A program made the position numbers and the translations under genes. A DNA stretch of 45,907 nucleotides, from NCBI GenBank assembly GCA_024636675.1, contig JAGXGM010000045.1, positions 1 through 45,907 of the forward strand. Direction: 5' to 3'. The notes below the pieces were generated by a model. That model made no database searches. It was not told where the DNA came from and saw only the letters and a list, made by a program, of their open reading frames with translations. The first letter of the stretch is position 1. The number at the start of each line of letters is the position of its first letter. The DNA comes from Hydrogenophilales bacterium (GTDB lineage Bacteria; Pseudomonadota; Gammaproteobacteria; Burkholderiales; Thiobacillaceae). Shown one piece after another: positions 24,361 through 32,226 of the stretch.

Positions 24361-25202
24361 GGCGTAGTCACCTGCGGCTCGGCAATCAGCACCAACACCG
24401 CGCGGGAACGGTCGAGGCCCGCCAGCGGCCGGCCTTCCACTCTAAGATAAGGACTTGATTTCGAACGGGAAACCCGGCTGACGCGAGCCACCGGAATGCC
24501 TGCCGGATACACCCGGTCGATGCCCGATGTCAGCAGGCGGTCGCCCGCCCGGATATCGGTTTGTGCCGGTATGTAACGCAACTCCATCCGATTTCGTCCG
24601 CTGCCGGCGGCCAACCCGCGCTGGCCGGTGCGTTCGACCATCACCGGTGTCAACTGGTCCGGGCTGCTCACCAGCGTGACTTCACTCGCGCCCGGATACA
24701 CCCGGCTTACCTGCCCCACCAGGCCGGTGGCATCGACCACCGGCAGACCGCTGCGCAGCCCCGCTTTGCCACCCTGACTGAGGGTGATGCGCTGGGAAAA
24801 CCAGTCATGTCCCTGGTACAGCAAAGCCGCGTGCACCACCCGTTGGCCGGGGCGGGATTGCAACTGCAACAATGCCCGCAATTCGGTGTTTTCACGGGCC
24901 AGCTCTTGTGCGGCGTTCATGCTGATCATCAGCTGCGCACGTTCGGCCAGCAGCGCATCACGTTCTTTTTGCAGGAGACGGTGGCGGACAAAGAAACCGC
25001 CGAGTTCAGCGGCGATATCGATGGGCGCACGCATGACCTCGCGCACCGGTTGCACAAAAAGCGAAAAACCGCTGCGCAAGCCTTCGAGCGCGTGATAACG
25101 GACATCCGCCACCACGCAGGACACGCCGACCAAAAGCCAGATCAACAGGCGTGCCGTCGGCCCCAGCCGGCGGACGAACATGAGCTGGCCCGGCATCGCC
25201 AT
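24357..25202 (-). CDS. mreC: Cell shape-determining protein MreC
   Basis: 281 residues. Start ATG at 25200-25202 with GGAG six bases upstream. One N-terminal transmembrane helix (RLLIWLLVGVSCVVADVRYH), a coiled coil (about 60-105, rich in L, E, Q; LLQKERDALLAERAQLMISM) and two beta-barrel domains in the periplasm: RVVHAALLYQGHDWFSQRIT, GLVGQVSRVYPGASEVTLVS and LRYIPAQTDIRAGDRLLTSG. Tubular scaffold that positions the rod complex and activates PBP2. Couples to mreD by a four-base overlap. Confidence 0.95.
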   Translation of the reverse strand: MAMPGQLMFVRRLGPTARLLIWLLVGVSCVVADVRYHALEGLRSGFSLFVQPVREVMRAPIDIAAELGGFFVRHRLLQKERDALLAERAQLMISMNAAQELARENTELRALLQLQSRPGQRVVHAALLYQGHDWFSQRITLSQGGKAGLRSGLPVVDATGLVGQVSRVYPGASEVTLVSSPDQLTPVMVERTGQRGLAAGSGRNRMELRYIPAQTDIRAGDRLLTSGIDRVYPAGIPVARVSRVSRSKSSPYLRVEGRPLAGLDRSRAVLVLIAEPQVTTP

Positions 25203-25236
25203 CAGCTACTCCTGCCCGCATATCCGACAGCCACGT

Positions 25237-26340
<1,104 letters not shown>

Positions 26341-26378
26341 CTAACGCGCTTCGTTCCCGTAAGTCATCAGGTGTTTCC

Positions 26379-26666
26379 ATGTCCCTCACTCCGGACGACG
26401 TCAAGCGCATCGCCCGCCTTGCGCGCATCGAGACCAGCGACGCCGAGGCGCAGGCCACGCAGGGCCAGCTCAACAGCATTTTCGACCTGATCGCCACCAT
26501 GCAGGCGGTCGACACCCGCGACGTCAGCCCGATGGCCCACGCGCAGGAGGTCTATCAGCGTTTGCGCGACGACAGGGTGACCGAAACCGATCGCCACGCC
26601 GCCTTCCAGGCCGTCGCCCCGGCGGTCGCGAACGGCCTCTACCTCGTGCCCAAAGTCATCGAATAA
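26379..26666 (+). CDS. gatC: Aspartyl/glutamyl-tRNA amidotransferase subunit C
   Basis: 95 residues. Small all-helical chaperone subunit of Gat[23 protein letters not shown] at the N-terminus, then [20 protein letters not shown] and, near the end, LYLVPKVIE, the tail that wraps round GatA. The complex converts misacylated Glu-tRNA(Gln) and Asp-tRNA(Asn) to the correct amides. Separated from gatA by 158 bases that carry two perfect inverted repeats, an unusual arrangement for this operon. The short spacer before it has a TATGAT hexamer (26333-26338), which could be the -10 of a promoter. Confidence 0.95.
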   Translation: MSLTPDDVKRIARLARIETSDAEAQATQGQLNSIFDLIATMQAVDTRDVSPMAHAQEVYQRLRDDRVTETDRHAAFQAVAPAVANGLYLVPKVIE

Positions 26667-26713
26667 TTGAGGCGGCATGCACATGTTTCAAAAAACCTGG
26701 AGCCGCCTCAATT
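26665..26713. promoter_or_regulatory. Long hairpin after gatC (terminator or attenuator)
   Basis: A perfect 12-bp inverted repeat, AATTGAGGCGGC (26665-26676) and GCCGCCTCAATT (26702-26713), encloses a 25-base loop and includes the gatC stop codon. No T-run follows. A second hairpin, GCGAATC/GATTCGC (26750-26769, loop six bases), lies before gatA. They may partly terminate transcription or protect the gatC mRNA end; no known riboswitch or leader peptide was recognised. Confidence 0.5.
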
Positions 26714-26824
26714 GCCCGCTGTTCTTGATGGCCATTGATTCAGCACACAGCGAATCACCTTCGATTCGCCAAGCGCCTGAATTTCATATCGCTTCCAACC
26801 CCGCCGTGCCGAATCAATAACACC

Positions 26825-28288
26825 ATGTCCGAACCGTCTCTTTCCACGCTCGCAGCACAGCTGGCCAGCAAACAGATTTCCAGCCGCGAACTCGCCCAAG
26901 CGTATCTCGACCGCATCGCCGCGCTGAACCCGGCGATCAACGCCTTCATCACGGTGGATGCGGAAAAGACCCTGTTCGAGGCCGCCGCCGCCGATGCGCT
27001 GATTGCCGCCGGCCAGGCCGGCCCGCTCACCGGCGTGCCGATCGCCCACAAGGACATCTTCTGCACCGACGGCTGGCTCACCACCTGCGGCTCGAAGATG
27101 CTGCACAACTTCGTCGCGCCCTATGACGCCCATGTGATCCAGCGCTTCAAGGCCGCCGGCATGCCGAGCCTGGGCAAGACCAACATGGACGAGTTCGCCA
27201 TGGGATCGTCCAACGAGACCAGTTATTTCGGCGCGGTGAAAAACCCGTGGAACCCCGCCTACGTGCCCGGCGGCTCGTCGGGCGGCGCTGCGGCGTGTGT
27301 GGCTGCGCGCATGGCGCCGGCCGCCACCGGCACCGACACTGGCGGGTCGATCCGCCAGCCCGCCGCGCTGTGCGGCATCACGGGACTCAAGCCCACCTAC
27401 GGCCTGGTGTCGCGCTTCGGCATGATCGCCTTCGCCTCCAGCCTCGACCAGGCCGGGCCAATGGCGCCCTCGGCCGAGGACTGCGCGCTGCTCCTGAACG
27501 TGATGACCGGCTTTGATCCCAACGACTCGACCAGCCTCGACCGCGAGAAAGAGGATTACACGCGCGATCTCGACAAGCCGCTGGCCGGCCTGCGCGTGGG
27601 CCTGCCGCGCGAATTCTTCGCCGAAGGTCTCAACAGCGAAGTCGCGGCAGCAGTGGAAATCGCCGTTGCCGAGCTGAAAAAGCTCGGCGCCACCACCGTC
27701 GACATCTCGCTCGCCAACTCCAGGCTCGCAATTCCCGTCTACTACGTGCTCGCGCCGGCCGAAGCCTCCAGCAACCTGTCGCGCTTCGACGGCGTGCGCT
27801 ACGGCTATCGCGCGCCGGAATACGGCAACCTCGACGACATGTATAGCAAGACCCGCGCCCAGGGCTTCGGCGCGGAAGTGAAGCGGCGCATCCTGATCGG
27901 CGCCTATGTGCTCTCGCACGGCTATTACGACGCCTATTATCTGCAGGCGCAGAAAATCCGCCGCCTGATCGCCGACGATTTCAGCGAAGCGTTCAAGGTT
28001 TGCGACGTCATCCTCGGCCCCACCGCGCCGGGCACCGCATTCAAGCTGGGCGAAAAATCCGATGATCCGGTGGAGATGTACCTCAACGATCTCTACACCA
28101 TTCCTGCCAACCTCGCCGGGCTGCCCGGCATGTCGCTGCCATGCGGCTTCGATGCCCGAGGCCTGCCGATCGGCCTGCAGCTCGTCGGCAATTATTTTTC
28201 CGAGGCGAAAATGCTCAACGTCGCCCATCAATACCAGCACGTCACCGACTGGCATGCGCGTCAGCCGGCCACCGAAGGAGCGTCATGA
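26825..28288 (+). CDS. gatA: Aspartyl/glutamyl-tRNA amidotransferase subunit A
   Basis: 487 residues from the ATG at 26825; an in-frame ATG at 26735 adds 30 unlikely residues. Amidase-signature enzyme that frees ammonia from glutamine for GatB. Catalytic triad: K76 in VPIAHKDIF, cis-serine S151 ([10 protein letters not shown]) and S175 in [13 protein letters not shown]. Substrate pocket residues in [18 protein letters not shown] and [20 protein letters not shown] are typical. The ammonia tunnel to GatB runs from this site. Its stop overlaps the start of the small gene at 28285 (ATGA). Confidence 0.97.
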   Translation: MSEPSLSTLAAQLASKQISSRELAQAYLDRIAALNPAINAFITVDAEKTLFEAAAADALIAAGQAGPLTGVPIAHKDIFCTDGWLTTCGSKMLHNFVAPYDAHVIQRFKAAGMPSLGKTNMDEFAMGSSNETSYFGAVKNPWNPAYVPGGSSGGAAACVAARMAPAATGTDTGGSIRQPAALCGITGLKPTYGLVSRFGMIAFASSLDQAGPMAPSAEDCALLLNVMTGFDPNDSTSLDREKEDYTRDLDKPLAGLRVGLPREFFAEGLNSEVAAAVEIAVAELKKLGATTVDISLANSRLAIPVYYVLAPAEASSNLSRFDGVRYGYRAPEYGNLDDMYSKTRAQGFGAEVKRRILIGAYVLSHGYYDAYYLQAQKIRRLIADDFSEAFKVCDVILGPTAPGTAFKLGEKSDDPVEMYLNDLYTIPANLAGLPGMSLPCGFDARGLPIGLQLVGNYFSEAKMLNVAHQYQHVTDWHARQPATEGAS

Positions 28289-28620
28289 TCGAAGCATTGC
28301 CGGCACGTTTCAGTGATGAACAACTGCGCCGCATCCTTGGCGAAGCGATGATTTATATGTGCGCCTGCCCCGCCCAGGTGGCGAGCCAGCTCCAGACCTT
28401 GCGGGAACTCCACGACTATCAGCAAAAGTGCGCGGACAATGGCCCGCTGAGCGAACAAGTACATGCGCGCATCGCCGCGGCGGCCCGCCAGGCCCATGCC
28501 GAATTGGAGCAGTGCCTGGACGACGTTCTCGACCTGGAAGGATGGGACAAGACGACACTGACCATGCCGGAAGGCTTGCGCCAGCTGCGCGATCAACTGA
28601 TCGACAACGATCTGAATTGA
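28285..28620 (+). CDS. Conserved-looking small hypothetical protein inserted between gatA and gatB
   Basis: 111 residues, coupled to the gatA stop by ATGA. Mostly helical by eye: [20 protein letters not shown], then [20 protein letters not shown], and [20 protein letters not shown]. Two cysteines of the first helix lie close together (MCACPAQ). No domain recognised and no membrane segment or signal peptide. Acidic C-terminus. Its position inside an otherwise fixed translation-quality operon suggests a role in tRNA-dependent amidation or another accessory of it, but this is inference. A short inverted repeat (GGCGTC/GACGCC, 28639-28660) lies between it and gatB. Confidence 0.75.
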   Translation: MIEALPARFSDEQLRRILGEAMIYMCACPAQVASQLQTLRELHDYQQKCADNGPLSEQVHARIAAAARQAHAELEQCLDDVLDLEGWDKTTLTMPEGLRQLRDQLIDNDLN

Positions 28621-28675
28621 ATATCTGAATTAAACCAGGCGTCGAATTCACCAGACGCCATACGGGGTAGTGAAC

Positions 28676-30103
28676 ATGCAATGGGAAACCGTCATCGGGC
28701 TGGAAGTCCATACCCAGCTCGCCACCCGATCAAAAATCTTTTCGGGCAGCAGCACCGCCTTCGGCGCGGCGCCCAACACCCAGGCGAGCGCGGTCGACAT
28801 CGCGCTGCCCGGCGTGCTGCCGGTGCTGAATCGCGGCGCGGTGGAATGCGCGATCAAATTTGGTCTCGCCATCGGCGCCACCTTGAACCGCATCAACGTG
28901 TTCGACCGCAAAAGCTACTTCTACCCCGACCTGCCCAAGGGCTACCAGATCAGCCAGCTGGCGAAACCCATCGTCGAAGGCGGCGCCCTGAACATCGTGG
29001 TGGGCGATACGGAAAGAAGCATCCGCCTCACCCGCGCCCACATGGAGGAGGATGCCGGCAAGTCGCTGCACGAGGACTTCCACGGCATGACCGGGATCGA
29101 CCTCAACCGCGCCGGCACGCCGCTGCTGGAAATCGTCTCCGAACCCGAGATGCGCTCCTCCGCCGAGGCCGTGGCCTACGCCCGCGCGCTGCACACGCTG
29201 GTGACCTGGATCGGCATCTGCGACGGCAACATGCAGGAAGGCAGCTTCCGCGTCGACGCCAACGTCTCGGTGCGCCCGGTCGGGCAGGTCGAACTCGGCA
29301 CCCGCCGCGAAATCAAGAACCTCAACTCCTTCCGCTTCCTGCAGCAGGCGATCGACTACGAAGTGCGCTGGCAGATCGAGACGCTGGAAGACGGCGGCCG
29401 CATCGAACAGGCGACCGTGCTGTTCGACCCCGACCGTGGCGAGACGCGCATGATGCGCAGCAAGGAAGAAGCGCACGACTACCGCTACTTCCCCGATCCC
29501 GACCTGCTGCCGGTGAAACTCGACGAGGACTGGATCGAAGCCGTGCGCGCCACCCTGCCCGAGCTGCCCGTCGCAATGCAGGTACGCTTCCAGCATGATT
29601 ACGGCGTGTCGGCCTACGACGCAGCTGTTTTGACGGGGTCGCGCGCGCTGGCCGACTACTTCGAAACCGCCGCGCAAGCCTGCGGCCAGGGCAAGCTCGC
29701 CGCCAACTGGGTGATGGGCGAACTCTCGGCCGCATTGAACAAGGCCGAGCTCGACATCGCGCAAAGCCCGGTCTCCGCCGCCCACCTGGGTGCACTGATC
29801 GCCCGCATCCAGGATGGCACGCTGTCCGGCAAGCTCGCCAAACAGGTGTTCGAGGGTCTGTGGGAAGGTGCCGGCGAAGTCGACGCCATCATCGAAGCGC
29901 GCGGCCTGAAGCAGATGTCCGATTCCGGCGAACTGGAGAAAATCATCGACGCGGTGCTTGCCGCCAACCCGAAGTCGGTCGAGGAATTCCGCGCCGGCAA
30001 GGAAAAGGCCTTCAATGCGCTGGTGGGGCAGGTGATGAAGGCCAGCCGCGGCAAGGCCAACCCGGCGCAGGTCAACGAGTTGCTGAAAGCCCGGCTGCAG
30101 TAA
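28676..30103 (+). CDS. gatB: Aspartyl/glutamyl-tRNA amidotransferase subunit B
   Basis: 475 residues from the ATG at 28676 (a GTG six bases upstream is possible). Binds and activates Glu-tRNA(Gln)/Asp-tRNA(Asn) with ATP, then accepts ammonia from GatA. Conserved signatures [56 protein letters not shown] and [20 protein letters not shown] are all intact, and the C-terminal YqeY-like helical domain (VNELLKARL) completes it. Ends 10 bases before a palindromic terminator. Full GatCAB means this organism lacks GlnRS or AsnRS activity on at least one of the two tRNAs, which fits most betaproteobacteria only partly. Confidence 0.97.
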   Translation: MQWETVIGLEVHTQLATRSKIFSGSSTAFGAAPNTQASAVDIALPGVLPVLNRGAVECAIKFGLAIGATLNRINVFDRKSYFYPDLPKGYQISQLAKPIVEGGALNIVVGDTERSIRLTRAHMEEDAGKSLHEDFHGMTGIDLNRAGTPLLEIVSEPEMRSSAEAVAYARALHTLVTWIGICDGNMQEGSFRVDANVSVRPVGQVELGTRREIKNLNSFRFLQQAIDYEVRWQIETLEDGGRIEQATVLFDPDRGETRMMRSKEEAHDYRYFPDPDLLPVKLDEDWIEAVRATLPELPVAMQVRFQHDYGVSAYDAAVLTGSRALADYFETAAQACGQGKLAANWVMGELSAALNKAELDIAQSPVSAAHLGALIARIQDGTLSGKLAKQVFEGLWEGAGEVDAIIEARGLKQMSDSGELEKIIDAVLAANPKSVEEFRAGKEKAFNALVGQVMKASRGKANPAQVNELLKARLQ

Positions 30104-30113
30104 ACCGAATGCA

Positions 30114-30137
30114 AACGGGCCGGATATCCGGCCCGTT
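30114..30137. terminator. Palindromic terminator between gatB and the DUF4124 gene
   Basis: A perfect 24-bp palindrome with arms AACGGGCCGG and CCGGCCCGTT around an ATAT centre, starting ten bases after the gatB stop. It is strong in both directions and stands between two converging genes; only short T-runs flank it. Confidence 0.75.
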
Positions 30138-30193
30138 CGCTTCTCCCTATCCCCTGTTTCAATTCCGCCCTGTGCAAGGACGGCATCCGCTGT

Positions 30194-30790
30194 TTACGGC
30201 TTGCCCGTCAGCTCGCGGAAGCGCGCCTTATCGGCCGCATATTTCTCGCGCACCTGCAGCATCGCCTCTTCATTGTTGAGGATGGTGCGCTTGAGATCCA
30301 GACTCTCCCGGCTGGCCTGATCCAGTTGTTCCTTCAGGTTGGGCGAAACCGGGCGGCCCGATTTTTCGATATTGACGATGCGCGCCTTCAGTTCGGCCAC
30401 GTTCGCCTCCACCGCCTTGCCGCGGATTTCAGCCCCCGTGATCGCCAACCGATGATGCTCCAGCGCGCGGTCGCGCGCCAGATCGATTTCCGCTTCGCTG
30501 GTGTAGGTCTGGGTCAGCGCGCGATCGAGCTGCGCCTGCTTGTTCTGTTCCGCCTGGATGCGCTTCTGCTCGGCCGCACGCTCGGCTTCTGCGCGGCGCT
30601 CGGCCTCGGATTGCGTACGCTTGATGATATTGCCCTGCTTGCTCAATTCGGCGCCGCCGCTCTTCTGGTAGGTCACCGGCGGGGTATCGCTGTAATGCAC
30701 GCGGCCGTTGCCGTCCACCCAGCGGTACATCTGAGCATGCGCCACGCCCGCGCTCAGCAGTAAAGCGACTGCCAGTGCGCTAAACGCCAT
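30194..30790 (-). CDS. DUF4124 domain protein (periplasmic, coiled-coil rich)
   Basis: 198 residues from the ATG at 30788-30790, overlapping the pyrE stop by 11 bases. Signal peptide MAFSALAVALLLSAGVAHA before QMYRW. The first 45 residues of the mature part are the DUF4124 domain (MYRWVDGNGRVHYSDTPPV), common in proteobacteria and of unknown function; the rest is a long charged coiled-coil (AERRAEAERAAEQKRIQAEQ ... KARIVNIEKSGRP). A longer start at 30841-30850 would lie well inside pyrE and lacks sense. Periplasmic location expected; it may bind the cell wall or another protein. Confidence 0.88.
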   Translation of the reverse strand: MAFSALAVALLLSAGVAHAQMYRWVDGNGRVHYSDTPPVTYQKSGGAELSKQGNIIKRTQSEAERRAEAERAAEQKRIQAEQNKQAQLDRALTQTYTSEAEIDLARDRALEHHRLAITGAEIRGKAVEANVAELKARIVNIEKSGRPVSPNLKEQLDQASRESLDLKRTILNNEEAMLQVREKYAADKARFRELTGKP

Positions 30791-31418
30791 ACTTTGCCCG
30801 GTAGCCTGCCACAGCCTGTAATTCTTGTTGTCTGTCTGCATTACGTCCAAGAAACTCCACCAAGTTGTCTAGGGTGACCACGGCCACCACCGGAATGTCA
30901 TATTGCTCGCGGACTTCCTGCACCGCCGACTTGTCGCCGCTGCCGCGCTCCATGCGATCCAGCGCAATCACCACCCCGGCCGGCTCGGCACCGGCATGAC
31001 GAATCAGGTCTACCGATTCGCGCACCGAGGTGCCCGCCGAAATCACATCGTCCACGATCAGCACGCGCCCCTGCAGTTGCGCACCAACCACCGTGCCGCC
31101 TTCGCCGTGGTCCTTGGCCTCCTTGCGGTTGTAGGCAAACGGCACGTTCCTGCCCATCCCCGCCAGCGCAATCGCAATGCTCGCCGCCAGTGGAATGCCC
31201 TTGTAGGCCGGGCCGAACAGCACGTCGAACGCGAGGCCCGAGTCGACGATGGCTTTCGCGTAAAATTCGCCCAGCCGACGCAGCTTGTCGCCGTCGTTGA
31301 ACAGCCCCGCATTGAAAAAGTAGGGGCTCATGCGCCCCGCCTTGGTCTTGAATTCGCCAAAACACAGCACCTGCGACGCGATGGCGAATTCCACAAACTC
31401 GGCTTTGTAATCGGACAT
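30780..31418 (-). CDS. pyrE: Orotate phosphoribosyltransferase
   Basis: 212 residues from the ATG at 31416-31418 (MSDYKAEF; an upstream ATG at 31437-31439 is also in frame). Converts orotate and PRPP to OMP in pyrimidine synthesis. The PRPP motif is VLIVDDVISAGTSVRES, the flexible loop is RKEAKDHGEGG, and GRMSPYFFNAGLFNDGDKLR is the conserved substrate region. Dimeric type I transferase fold. Its start lies 26 bases from the divergent start of the exonuclease gene, so each promoter must overlap the other gene's start region. Confidence 0.96.
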   Translation of the reverse strand: MSDYKAEFVEFAIASQVLCFGEFKTKAGRMSPYFFNAGLFNDGDKLRRLGEFYAKAIVDSGLAFDVLFGPAYKGIPLAASIAIALAGMGRNVPFAYNRKEAKDHGEGGTVVGAQLQGRVLIVDDVISAGTSVRESVDLIRHAGAEPAGVVIALDRMERGSGDKSAVQEVREQYDIPVVAVVTLDNLVEFLGRNADRQQELQAVAGYRAKYGV

Positions 31419-31444
31419 TCTTCTAATTTCTTGAATCAATCTAG

Positions 31445-32224
31445 ATGCGAATTATATCGGTCAACCTCAACGGCATCCGCTCCGCCGCCAACAAGGGTTT
31501 CTTCGACTGGCTGCCCACCCTGGGCGCTGACGTCGTCTGCGTGCAGGAACTCAAGGCGCAGGCTGCCGACCTCAAGCCCGAATTCATCCAGTGCGACGGC
31601 CTCACCGGCGCCTTCCACTATGCGGAGAAGAAAGGCTACAGCGGCGTCGGTGTCTACACCCGCCAGGCGCCGCAGCAGATCATCGAGGGTCTCGGCGTCC
31701 CGGAATTCGACGCCGAGGGCCGCTACATCGAGGCCGACTACGGCCAGCTCGCGGTCATCTCGCTCTACCAGCCGTCCGGCTCCAGCAGCGAAGACCGCCA
31801 GCAGGCCAAGTACCGCTTCCTCGACGCCTTTTTCCCGCGCCTTGAAGCCCTGATCAAGAGCGGCCGCGAGATCGTCATCTGCGGCGACTGGAACATCGCG
31901 CATAAAGAAGCCGACCTCAAGAACTGGAAATCCAACCAGAAGAACTCCGGCTTCCTGCCCGAGGAACGCGCCTGGATGACCCGCCTGTTCGACGAACTCG
32001 GCTGGGTCGACGTTTACCGCAGCCTTTACCCCGAGCACACCGGCGAGGCCTACACCTGGTGGAGCAACCGCGGCCAGGCGTATGCCAAGAACGTCGGCTG
32101 GCGCATCGACTACCAGATCGCCACGCCCGGCATCGCGGCCAAGGCCACCTCGGCCAGCGTCTACAAGGATCAGCGCTTTTCCGACCACGCGCCGCTGATT
32201 GTCGATTACGACTACACTCCGTAG
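31445..32224 (+). CDS. xth: Exodeoxyribonuclease III / AP endonuclease
   Basis: 259 residues. Endonuclease/exonuclease/phosphatase fold that cuts DNA at abasic sites and trims 3' ends. Active-site residues: E35 in VCVQELKAQ, the DxN of CGDWNIAHKEADLKNWKSN, and the terminal SDHAPLIVDYDY histidine-aspartate pair. The sequence GVGVYTRQAPQQIIEG and WWSNRGQAYAKNVGWRIDYQ are family-typical. Ends two bases before the restriction-modification gene; xth is a core repair gene and the following genes are an insertion next to it. Confidence 0.95.
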   Translation: MRIISVNLNGIRSAANKGFFDWLPTLGADVVCVQELKAQAADLKPEFIQCDGLTGAFHYAEKKGYSGVGVYTRQAPQQIIEGLGVPEFDAEGRYIEADYGQLAVISLYQPSGSSSEDRQQAKYRFLDAFFPRLEALIKSGREIVICGDWNIAHKEADLKNWKSNQKNSGFLPEERAWMTRLFDELGWVDVYRSLYPEHTGEAYTWWSNRGQAYAKNVGWRIDYQIATPGIAAKATSASVYKDQRFSDHAPLIVDYDYTP

Positions 32225-32226
32225 CC

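Noticed and set aside
26708-28255. Minus-strand open frame of 515 codons over gatA
   Set aside because: Shadow of gatA; the plus-strand protein has a full amidase triad.
32059-32226. Upstream extension of the MmeI-like enzyme
   Set aside because: It overlaps xth out of frame; family homology and the D-x9-E-x-K numbering fit the ATG at 32227.
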